Assembly: GCA_003221595.1 (NCBI GenBank)
Contig: QHSM01000346.1
Location: forward strand, 1-22,762
Length of the DNA stretch: 22,762 nucleotides
Source of the DNA: Candidatus Rokuibacteriota bacterium
GTDB lineage: Bacteria > Methylomirabilota > Methylomirabilia > Rokubacteriales > CSP1-6
Direction: 5' to 3'
This document shows, piece after piece, positions 13,378-19,778 of the stretch; position 1 is the first letter of the stretch, and the number at the start of each line of letters is the position of its first letter. Below the pieces are notes generated by a model, which saw only the letters and a program-made list of their open reading frames with translations, made no database searches and was not told the DNA's origin. The position numbers were made by a program, and so were the translations under genes.

Positions 13378-13740
13378 ATGGCGAACCGATTCTGTGTCAG
13401 CCTCACGCACGCGAAGGACAACCAGGACAAGGCGACGGTGGCCTTCGTGGTCGCCAACGCGGCGGTCGCCTCCGGCAAGGAGACGCTCGTCTTCCTGAGC
13501 GTCGAGGGCGTCCGCCTCGCGCAGAAGGGCTACGCGGACGACATCCGCGAGGAGGGATTCGCGCCGCTGCGCGAGCTGATGGACAACTTCGCGAAGGCGG
13601 GCGGCTCCATCTACATCTGCTCGCCGTGCTTCAAGAAGCGCAAGCTCGACGAGAACAATCTGGTAGCCGGCGCCGCCATCGTCGGCGGCGCGAAGCTCGT
13701 CGAGTTCCTGTCGGAGGGGAGCCCCTCCGTCAGCTACTGA
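13378..13740 (+). CDS. DsrE-family sulfur-relay-like protein
   Basis: A 120-residue small alpha/beta protein of the DsrE/DsrF/YchN type. The first strand and helix are FCVSLTHAKDNQDKATVAF (5-23), then ETLVFLSVEGVRLA (35-48), EEGFAPLRELMDNF (58-71) and the motif YICSPCFKKRK with C81 and C84. It ends with KLVEFLSEG and SY, normal for the family. DsrE-like proteins accept and hand over persulfide sulfur, often with TusA as partner. Genes for two TusA-like proteins flank it directly, which supports that role. AAAGGAG precedes the ATG by nine bases. The TGA at the end is a true stop, since the protein ends at the family's normal C-terminus. Confidence 0.85.
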   Translation: MANRFCVSLTHAKDNQDKATVAFVVANAAVASGKETLVFLSVEGVRLAQKGYADDIREEGFAPLRELMDNFAKAGGSIYICSPCFKKRKLDENNLVAGAAIVGGAKLVEFLSEGSPSVSY

Positions 13741-13746
13741 GGCCCG

Positions 13747-14226
13747 ATGGAGCCCGTTGACCGTCATCCGCTCGAGGCCGACGTGAGCTTCGACGGCGGC
13801 GATCTGGACTGCGGCAACGGGCTCCTGCTCCTGATCCGCCAACACATCGATCCGCTGGAGCGGGGCCAGCTCCTGGAGTTCCGGTCCACGGAGATCTCCG
13901 TCGAGGAGGACTTTCCAGCCTGGTGCCGCATGACCGGCAACGACCTCATCTCGCTCGTGCGGCGCGGCAAGGAGCGCAGCTTTCTCGTCTGCAAGGGCAA
14001 GCTCGGCGAGCGCCGGTCGCCGACGCGGCGGGCGCAGATTAGATCTTCCAGGTCTGCGCGGCGATTGCCTCCGCGGCCGAACGCCTCTACGATCCTCCTC
14101 TGGAGACGAAACCTCGCTGAAGGGAGCTGCCGATGGCCTCGCCGGCTTCGAAGGACGCGCTGCTCGCCGAGCTCGACCGCGTGGTGCGTGAGACCCTGGC
14201 CTACTTCGAGGGCGCCGGGCGGGTGA
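13747..14226 (+). CDS. TusA-family sulfur-carrier-like protein, copy 2, with anomalous C-terminal tail
   Basis: Residues 1-85 match copy 1: SFDGGDLDCGNGLLLLI with C22, EDFPAWCRMTGND with C60, then the strand RSFLVCKGK with C82. As in copy 1, the CPxP motif is replaced (C-G-N-G). A TusA domain should end near residue 85, but the frame stays open for 74 more residues of arginine- and serine-rich sequence without recognisable structure and overlaps the next gene by 94 bases. A TAG in another frame lies at 14039-14041. A one-base frameshift near 13995-14010, real or from sequencing, would give a normal-length protein. I consider the tail an artefact, though a real extension is possible. Confidence 0.65.
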   Translation: MEPVDRHPLEADVSFDGGDLDCGNGLLLLIRQHIDPLERGQLLEFRSTEISVEEDFPAWCRMTGNDLISLVRRGKERSFLVCKGKLGERRSPTRRAQIRSSRSARRLPPRPNASTILLWRRNLAEGSCRWPRRLRRTRCSPSSTAWCVRPWPTSRAPGG

Positions 14227-14597
14227 CGGCCGCGCGGGTCGACCGGTGGCACGCCCGCGACGTGCTGATGCACTTCATCTACTTCCATGACGCGACCGCG
14301 TGGGGCTTTCAGTCCGCGGCGCTTGGGGGACCCCCCTGGCCCCTGCCGACGGACGCCGACGGGATCAACGAGGTGTGCCGGCGGCTCCGCGAGCACGAAA
14401 GCTTCGACGAGCTGCTGACCCAGGTCCGGCAGGCCCACGCCCGCCTCGGGCGCGCCGTACAGAACGCGCCCGACATCGACAAGCCCTGCTTCCGTCGCAC
14501 CAACGGCGAATTCGTCACCGGCCGGCAGCGGCTGGAAGTGCTCGCCCGCCACTGGGCCGAGCACGTGCGGGAGCTTCAGACCGCGGCCAGGGCGTGA
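14133..14597 (+). CDS. DinB/ClbS-like four-helix-bundle protein
   Basis: A 154-residue helical protein related in layout to the one at 6428-6904 but not closely similar. H47 and H52 (VLMHFIYFHD) and H140 and H144 (ARHWAEH) supply the presumed metal triad. WPLPTDADGINEV (69-81) in the loop after the second helix resembles the DfsB/ClbS-like group. AAGGGAG stands before the ATG at 14133. Its stop overlaps the start of the next small membrane protein gene (GTGA). The biochemical role is unknown: a thiol-dependent transferase or self-sacrificing resistance protein are family possibilities. Confidence 0.78.
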   Translation: MASPASKDALLAELDRVVRETLAYFEGAGRVTAARVDRWHARDVLMHFIYFHDATAWGFQSAALGGPPWPLPTDADGINEVCRRLREHESFDELLTQVRQAHARLGRAVQNAPDIDKPCFRRTNGEFVTGRQRLEVLARHWAEHVRELQTAARA

Positions 14598-14770
14598 TCC
14601 AGCTCCTCGCGAGTCTCGGCGTCGTCGCGCCGGCGGCCGCCGATCACGGCGGACCGCTCCGGGATGCCCCCATGAGCCCGATGGCGGCGGCCGTCGTGTT
14701 CGCCGGCCTCGCGTTGCTGGTGGGCGCCGTCGGCTTCGTGGTGATCCGGGTCTTGACGAAGCGGCGCTAG
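14594..14770 (+). CDS. Small membrane protein coupled to the DinB-like gene
   Basis: A 58-residue product. The GTG start at 14594 overlaps the upstream TGA (GTGA), the classic coupled arrangement. The N-terminus (LLASLGVVAPAAA) looks like a short signal or anchor. After a polar stretch with HGGPLRDAP comes one strong transmembrane segment, AAAVVFAGLALLVGAVGFVV, ending in the basic RVLTKRR. The topology is probably periplasmic N-terminus with cytoplasmic basic tail. I do not recognise a family. An internal ATG exists but would lose the first segment. Confidence 0.6.
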   Translation: MIQLLASLGVVAPAAADHGGPLRDAPMSPMAAAVVFAGLALLVGAVGFVVIRVLTKRR

Positions 14771-14777
14771 TCGGTCC

Positions 14778-15821
14778 TCAGAGCTCGGCGACGTCGACCG
14801 TCCGTCCGTCGGCGGCGCTCTTCCACACCGCCTCGGTGAACTCCATGTAACGCACGCCGTCCTCGAAGGTCGTCCGTGAAATCTTCTCGTGGCCGCGGAT
14901 CGCGTTGACGAATTCCTCTTCCACGCGCCAGCCGATGCGCTGCCCGGCCGGGACCGGAATCTCGCGCAGGGCCGTGTCGCCGCGCCGGCCGCCCGAGAGC
15001 CGCTTCGCGTCGGGCTCGATCCGGAGCGTCCCTTCGGTTCCGAAGATGTACACGTTGCTGGGCGATGCGAGCGCCGTCACCGTGCTGAAGCGCATGTGCG
15101 CGACCGCGCCCCGGCCGAGCGTGGCCAGGATCTCGACGTGATCCGGCACCCTGACGTCCTGCCACGCGCCGGTCGCGTCCTTCCGCCGCGGGACGGAGAT
15201 CTTCGTCATCGCGGTGACCCGACGCGCGGGCCCGAGCCAGCGCATCAGCGCCTCGTACCAGATGCCCATGGTCATCACGTTGAGTCCGCTGAGGGTGGCG
15301 TCCTGGCGCCAGTGCAAGGGCTCCTCGACATCGACGAAGCGTCCTTGATTGGCCTGGATCTCGACGGCGAGCACCTCGCCCGCATAGCCGTCGGCGAGCA
15401 GGGCCTGAAGCGCCGTGTCCACCTCGAGCGTGTTCGGCGCCGGCACGAGCTGCGTGACGAGGTGCGGCGCGCGGCGGGCGGCCTCGAGCATGCTCCGGGC
15501 CTCGACGACGTCCATGGCCATGCGCGCCTCGCAGAGCACGTGCTTGCCGTGCTCCAGCGCAGCCCGCGTGATCTCCGAGTGCGTGTTGGGCCAGGTGCCG
15601 ATGCAGATCGCGTCGAGGTCGGGCGCCCGGACCAGCTCGCGCCAGTCCGCGTACACACGCGGGATGCCGAGCTCCAGCGCGACACGGTCGCCCGACGCTT
15701 TCGTCCGGTTCGCGACCGCCACCAGCTCGACTCCCGGCTGAGCGCGGAGCTTCGGAATGTGATAGCGACGCGTGTTGGCGCCGGCGCCCACAAATCCTAC
15801 GCGGATCGTTCGGTCTGTCAT
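14778..15821 (-). CDS. Gfo/Idh/MocA-family NAD(P)-dependent oxidoreductase
   Basis: A 347-residue protein. The N-terminal Rossmann fold has GFVGAGANTRRYHIPKL (9-25), and the ICIGTWPNTHSE (72-83) and HGKHVLCEARMA (91-102) segments place it in the sugar/inositol dehydrogenase superfamily. The usual catalytic E-K-P is E98-A99-R100 here, so the active-site lysine is replaced. This variant may have altered or lost hydride chemistry. The C-terminal domain holds the substrate-binding beta-sheet (NVYIFGTEGTLRIE). The start is the ATG at 15821; an upstream extension to 15881 overlaps the divergent promoter region and lacks the fold. A TACCAT box lies eight bases before the ATG without a Shine-Dalgarno. 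It is divergent from the second monooxygenase. Confidence 0.88.
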   Translation of the reverse strand: MTDRTIRVGFVGAGANTRRYHIPKLRAQPGVELVAVANRTKASGDRVALELGIPRVYADWRELVRAPDLDAICIGTWPNTHSEITRAALEHGKHVLCEARMAMDVVEARSMLEAARRAPHLVTQLVPAPNTLEVDTALQALLADGYAGEVLAVEIQANQGRFVDVEEPLHWRQDATLSGLNVMTMGIWYEALMRWLGPARRVTAMTKISVPRRKDATGAWQDVRVPDHVEILATLGRGAVAHMRFSTVTALASPSNVYIFGTEGTLRIEPDAKRLSGGRRGDTALREIPVPAGQRIGWRVEEEFVNAIRGHEKISRTTFEDGVRYMEFTEAVWKSAADGRTVDVAEL

Positions 15822-15901
15822 GGGGCGGCATGGTAGCACTCCGGTCGTGGCTTCGCCCCGCCGGGTCGTTTCGCCCCGCACCGTGCTAGGATCAAGGCAC
15901 C
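15822..15901. promoter_or_regulatory. Divergent promoter region with a TTCGCCCCGC repeat
   Basis: Minus strand: TACCAT (15835-15830) eight bases before the oxidoreductase ATG. Plus strand: TAGGAT (15887-15892) nine bases before the monooxygenase ATG. Between them TTCGCCCCGC occurs twice, at 15852-15861 and 15870-15879, 18 bases apart, which could be an operator. No good -35 is visible for either direction. Confidence 0.4.
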
Positions 15902-17104
15902 ATGACCCACAAGGGAATGAACTTCGGAATCTTCCTGGCCCCGTTTCACCGGATCGGCGAGAATCCCACGCTGGCCCTCGCCCGCGACATGGAGCTCATC
16001 GAGTGGCTCGACTACCTCGGCTACGACGAGGTGTGGGTGGGCGAGCATCACTCGGCGGGCTGGGAGCTGATCGCGTCACCGGAAGTCTTCATCGCCGCCG
16101 CCGCCGAGCGTACGCGCCACATCATGCTCGGCTCGGGCGTGACGAGCCTGCCGTATCACCACCCGCTTCTGGTGGCGCAGCGCTTCGTGCAGCTCGACCA
16201 CATGACGCGCGGCCGCTCGATGCTCGGCTGTGGGCCGGGCGCGCTCGTCTCCGACGCCTACATGCTCGGCATCGAGCCGGTGACCCAGCGCCCGCGGATG
16301 GACGAGGCGCTCGACGCCATCATGCTCCTGCTGCGCTGCGAGGAGCCGGTGACGATGAAGACCGACTGGTTCGAGCTGCGGCAGGCGCGCCTGCACCTGG
16401 CGCCGTACACCGAGCCGCACTTCCCGATCGCCGTCGCCAGCGTGATGACTCCGTCCGGCGTGGTCGCCGCGGGTCGGCACGGGCTGGGCGTGCTCTCGCT
16501 GGGCGCCGGACTGCCCGGCGGACCCGAGGCGCTCGCCAACCAGTGGAAGCTTGCCGAGGAAACCGCCGCCAAGCACGGCAAGCGCATGGACCGAAAGGAA
16601 TGGCGGCTCGTCGTCAACGTCCACGTCGCCGAGGACGACGAGGAGGCGCTGCGGCAGGTCAAACGGTCCGAGCGGCACGAGACGATCACCTATTTCGAGG
16701 AGACGCTCGGCCGGCCGCCGGGCCGCTCGGACGATCCGCTGACCGAGGGCGTGAAGATGGGCACCACGCTGGTCGGCTCGGTCGACACGGTCGTGCGCGG
16801 GATCGAGCACCTGCAGCGGCTGAGCGACGGCGGCTTCGGCGGCCTGCTCTTCCGGGCCCACGAGTGGGCGACGCGGGAGCAGACGCTCCGGTCCTACGAG
16901 CTCTTCGCTCGCTACGTCATGCCGCGCTTCCAGGGCACCACCGTGACGACGCGCGGCTCCAACGAGTGGGCGCGCGACAATCGCAAGACGATCTTCAGCC
17001 CGAACGTGGAAGCGATCCGGCGCGCCTTCACCGAGCGCGGTCGACAGGTCCCGGCCGAGTTCAAGCAGCGCACGTCGGGCGCGCGCGATGAGGACCCGAC
17101 CTAG
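15902..17104 (+). CDS. LLM class flavin-dependent oxidoreductase (luciferase-like), copy 2
   Basis: A 400-residue luciferase-fold monooxygenase. Motifs are GIFLAPFHRIGENP (9-22), VWVGEHH (44-50), a strand and loop ending GSGVTSLPYHHP (74-85), and a MTRGRSMLGCGPGA stretch. The C-terminal part (VGSVDTVVRGIEHL, then YVMPRFQG) is typical of the alkanal monooxygenase-like group. It is clearly more distant from copies 1 and 3 than they are from each other. The ATG at 15902 has only weak AAGG close by, and a -10-like TAGGAT ends nine bases earlier. Its TAG shares the four bases CTAG with the stop of the convergent cytochrome gene. Substrate unknown. Confidence 0.9.
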   Translation: MTHKGMNFGIFLAPFHRIGENPTLALARDMELIEWLDYLGYDEVWVGEHHSAGWELIASPEVFIAAAAERTRHIMLGSGVTSLPYHHPLLVAQRFVQLDHMTRGRSMLGCGPGALVSDAYMLGIEPVTQRPRMDEALDAIMLLLRCEEPVTMKTDWFELRQARLHLAPYTEPHFPIAVASVMTPSGVVAAGRHGLGVLSLGAGLPGGPEALANQWKLAEETAAKHGKRMDRKEWRLVVNVHVAEDDEEALRQVKRSERHETITYFEETLGRPPGRSDDPLTEGVKMGTTLVGSVDTVVRGIEHLQRLSDGGFGGLLFRAHEWATREQTLRSYELFARYVMPRFQGTTVTTRGSNEWARDNRKTIFSPNVEAIRRAFTERGRQVPAEFKQRTSGARDEDPT

Positions 17105-17955
17105 CGGACCTTGTTCTCGATCGGCGGGACGGTTTTGATGTACCGCGCGATCGCGAGCGCGTCGGCGTCCGTGAGGTCCTTGAACCCCGCCGACGTGCCT
17201 CTGATGACCACCCGCATCAGCGAGAACGCCTCCGGCCCCGACGGCTTCACTCCGGTCTTCAGGAAGCGCGCGATCTGAGCCTCGGACCAGCGGCCGATCC
17301 CCGTCTCGAGGTGCGCGGTGATATTGGACGGCTGGCTGCCCTCCGGCCCCGGACCACCCGCCATGAACTTCGTGTCGTCCGGCGAGCCGTCGAACCGCCG
17401 GGGCGTGTGGCAGTCGGCGCAGTGAGCCGCGCCGCCGGCGAGATACTGTCCCCGCGCTAGCCCCTCTCGCGGCGCCACCTTCGGGGCGGTCGGAACGGTC
17501 AGGGCCGGGACGGGAATTCGCAAGGCGCGCGGCGGGACGGTCGATCGGACCGGCTTCACGCTCTTCAGATAAGCGACCAGCGCCTCCGTCTCGTCATCCG
17601 CGATGTTCGCGAGGTACTTGTACGGGTGGATCGGGAACAGCCGCGAGCCATCCGGGCGCTCCCCCCGGCGGATCGCGTTCGCTACCTGCGCGTCGGTCCA
17701 CCTCCCGATCCCCGTCTCCCCGTCGGGCGTGATGTTGCGCGAGTAGATGGTGCCGATCAGCAGCTCGAATTTCTGACCGCCGGCATTCAGCCCGACCGCG
17801 TCCGGCGGCGTATGGCAGCCGCATCCGCCGGCGGTCGCGAACACATACTTGCCACGCGCGAGAAGCTCCGGGCTCGGGTCCGCCGCGGGCGCGGCCGCCG
17901 GCCAGAGGCCCAGCGCGAATGCGGCGAGCGTCAGCCCGATGCGCCGGATGCTCAT
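17101..17955 (-). CDS. Secreted diheme cytochrome c with an unusual first heme site
   Basis: A 284-residue periplasmic electron carrier. Residues 1-25 form a signal peptide (LTLAAFALGLWPAAAPA). Two cytochrome c domains follow, each with the N-I-T-x(3-6)-T-G-I-G-R-W signature (74-86 and 211-223) known from the cytochrome subunits of periplasmic dehydrogenases. The second heme site is normal (C179-A-D-C182-H183). The first reads G-G-C45-G-C47-H48: CxCH instead of CxxCH, so it would have a single normally placed cysteine or need an unusual linkage. The reading frame is intact around it. The ATG overlaps the TGA of the monooxygenase copy 3 (ATGA), so the pair is coupled and may exchange electrons, although flavin monooxygenases do not usually use cytochrome c. 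Confidence 0.88.
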   Translation of the reverse strand: MSIRRIGLTLAAFALGLWPAAAPAADPSPELLARGKYVFATAGGCGCHTPPDAVGLNAGGQKFELLIGTIYSRNITPDGETGIGRWTDAQVANAIRRGERPDGSRLFPIHPYKYLANIADDETEALVAYLKSVKPVRSTVPPRALRIPVPALTVPTAPKVAPREGLARGQYLAGGAAHCADCHTPRRFDGSPDDTKFMAGGPGPEGSQPSNITAHLETGIGRWSEAQIARFLKTGVKPSGPEAFSLMRVVIRGTSAGFKDLTDADALAIARYIKTVPPIENKVR

Positions 17956-19130
17956 CGAGCGGCCACGGTGTGGCCCTTGAGCGCCGGCAGCACCTTGCTG
18001 CCGAACCGGTACACCTGCTCCATGAACATCTCGTGCGGCATGGCGCCGCGGTTCATGTTCACGAGGACGGTGGCGGCGCCGGCGTGATCGGCGGCCGCGG
18101 TGATCCGCTCGATCACCTCGTCCGCGGTGCCCCAGGGCATGTGCTCGGCCTCGCGCTCGACGTCGGCCATGGTCATGTCGCGGTAGCGCTCGCGCGCGCC
18201 AGAGACCGCGGGCAGGTTCTCGGGCCGCAGGTAGTCGAAGGACGACGAGCTCAGGTAGCCGGCGTCGCGCTGCAGGCTCGTCTCCGTGATGTTGCCGTGA
18301 CTGAAGAGCGTCTGGTTGAAGTAGAGCAGATGGGGTCCGGCCTCGCGCACGGCCTGGGCCTTGCTGTCGGCGACGTACGCGCTGGCCTGGATGATCAGGT
18401 GGTCCGGCGTGAGACGGTGGCCGTGCTGGCCGAGACAGCGGGCGTAGTAATTGATGATGTCCTCGCGCAATCCGCGCAGCGGAGCCAGGCCGGGCGTGAT
18501 CGGGATGTTGTGGCGCCCCGCCCACTCGATCGTCTCCTTGCTGCCGGTGACCGGCACCCAGACCGGCGGGTGCGGCTGCTGGACCGGGCGCGGCCAGATG
18601 GCGACGTCGCGATACGACCAGAACCGCCCCTCGTACGAGAAGACCTCCTCGGTCCACGCCCGGTAGATGATCTCCCAGGCCTCCTCGAAGCGGGCCCGTG
18701 AATCGGCGAGTGGCACCCGGTAGACGTTGTGCTCGCGCGGAATCCCGCGCGCGAAGCCGGAGACGATACGCCCGTTCGACATGCAGTCGAGCATCGCCAG
18801 CTCCTCGGCCAGCCGGAGCGGATCGTGGAGCGGGAGCAGGTTGCCGTACATGAGGAGCTTGAGCCGCTGCGTTCGCTGCGCGGCCGCCGCGGCGAGGAGA
18901 TTGGGCGAGTTCATGAGCCCGTAGGGCGAGGTGTGGTGCTCGTTGAACCCCACGCCGTCGTAGCCGAGGCGGTCCATCGCTTCCCACGCCGAGAGATGCT
19001 CGGAGTAGGTCCGGACGGCCACCTCGGGCTTGAAGTGGCGCCGGGGCAGAGGCCACGGCAGCTCCTTGCCGCTCTTGAGATGGTCGAGGTGCTCGCTGTA
19101 GGGTAAGAGATCGAACACGAAGACTTTCAT
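17952..19130 (-). CDS. LLM class flavin-dependent oxidoreductase (luciferase-like), copy 3
   Basis: A 392-residue luciferase-fold protein. The N-terminus MKVFVFDLLPYSEHL parallels copy 1 (MQVYAFDLMPWPHL), and so do NEHHTSPYGLM (63-73), the QRTQRLKLLMYGNLLPLHDP region, RLAEELAMLDCMSNGRI, WSYRDVAIWPRPVQQPHPP and the end YRFGSKVLPALKG. Copies 1 and 3 are therefore paralogues in one subfamily. The frame is open far upstream, but the ATG at 19130 is the natural start. A TAGCAT box (minus strand, 19147-19142) lies 11 bases before it and no Shine-Dalgarno is seen. It is the first gene of a coupled pair with the diheme cytochrome c. Substrate unknown. Confidence 0.9.
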   Translation of the reverse strand: MKVFVFDLLPYSEHLDHLKSGKELPWPLPRRHFKPEVAVRTYSEHLSAWEAMDRLGYDGVGFNEHHTSPYGLMNSPNLLAAAAAQRTQRLKLLMYGNLLPLHDPLRLAEELAMLDCMSNGRIVSGFARGIPREHNVYRVPLADSRARFEEAWEIIYRAWTEEVFSYEGRFWSYRDVAIWPRPVQQPHPPVWVPVTGSKETIEWAGRHNIPITPGLAPLRGLREDIINYYARCLGQHGHRLTPDHLIIQASAYVADSKAQAVREAGPHLLYFNQTLFSHGNITETSLQRDAGYLSSSSFDYLRPENLPAVSGARERYRDMTMADVEREAEHMPWGTADEVIERITAAADHAGAATVLVNMNRGAMPHEMFMEQVYRFGSKVLPALKGHTVAAR

Positions 19131-19141
19131 GAGCGCCAAGT

Positions 19142-19147
19142 ATGCTA
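19142..19147 (-). promoter_or_regulatory. Candidate -10 box (TAGCAT) for monooxygenase copy 3
   Basis: TAGCAT on the minus strand, 11 bases from the ATG at 19130. It is the same hexamer as the -10 of the better promoter at 2235-2240. No -35 is seen and no Shine-Dalgarno follows, so a very short or absent leader is suggested. Confidence 0.35.
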
Positions 19148-19178
19148 CAACAAGAGCGCTGGCTGAAAGGAGGCCGCC

Positions 19179-19739
19179 ATGGCCACGGAGAACGGGTACA
19201 CGCTCGACCAGTTCCTCGCCGATACGCGGGCGACCATCAAGGCGAAGGGCGTGCCGTCGGGGCTCGCCGAGATCCGCGACCACGTGGAGAAGCTGCTTCG
19301 CAACCCGGAGCTGCTCACGAAGCACCTGGGTGATCCGGTGCCGTACCGCGAGCGCACGACGATCGGCCACGATCCCGAGACCGACGTGCACGTGCTCGTC
19401 CACGGCCGCGAGAAGGGCGGCAAGTCCGTCCCGCACGACCACGGTCCATGCTGGGTGATCTATGGCAACTACAAGAATCCGACCCGCATGCGCCGGTGGC
19501 GCCGCCTCGACGACGGGAGCAAGCCGGGGTACGCGGAGATCGAGATCCAGCGCGACTTCATGAACGAGGCCGGTCACGCCTCCGTATTCGCCGTCGGCGA
19601 CATCCATTCGATCGAGTACGGCGACGACACGTTCTTCATCCGGGTCACCGGCGGTGACGTCGAGAGCCAGAAGACGCTCCGCTTTGATCCCGAGAAGAAG
19701 TCCGTCCAGGTCGCCGACCGCGCCCGCGGCCAGCGCTAG
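19179..19739 (+). CDS. Cysteine-dioxygenase-like cupin
   Basis: A 186-residue small metal-dependent beta-barrel protein. The first cupin motif P-H-D-H-G-P gives H86 and H88, and D-I-H-S gives H143. Together they form the three-histidine iron site seen in cysteine dioxygenase and 3-mercaptopropionate dioxygenase. The sequence after the first motif, CWVIYGNYKNPTRMRRWRR (91-109), and the helical N-terminal half fit that group better than a general cupin. Mammalian cysteine dioxygenase uses a Cys-Tyr cofactor, which I cannot confirm here. AAAGGAGG before the ATG at 19179 is a strong Shine-Dalgarno. It is the first gene of a plus-strand run with two amidohydrolases. The substrate may be a small thiol (inference). 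Confidence 0.8.
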   Translation: MATENGYTLDQFLADTRATIKAKGVPSGLAEIRDHVEKLLRNPELLTKHLGDPVPYRERTTIGHDPETDVHVLVHGREKGGKSVPHDHGPCWVIYGNYKNPTRMRRWRRLDDGSKPGYAEIEIQRDFMNEAGHASVFAVGDIHSIEYGDDTFFIRVTGGDVESQKTLRFDPEKKSVQVADRARGQR

Positions 19740-19778
19740 CCCGCGCTCTGCCCACGATCTGAGAAAGAGGATTCGAGC

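Noticed and set aside
13738..13740. A second recoded TGA at the end of the DsrE-like gene, and at the TusA-like stop 13372-13374
   Set aside because: Both proteins end at their family's usual C-terminus, and no family-like sequence continues after the stop.
17956..19056. A minus-strand N-terminal extension of the cytochrome
   Set aside because: It lies in another frame of the monooxygenase gene. The cytochrome's signal peptide begins exactly at the ATG at 17955.
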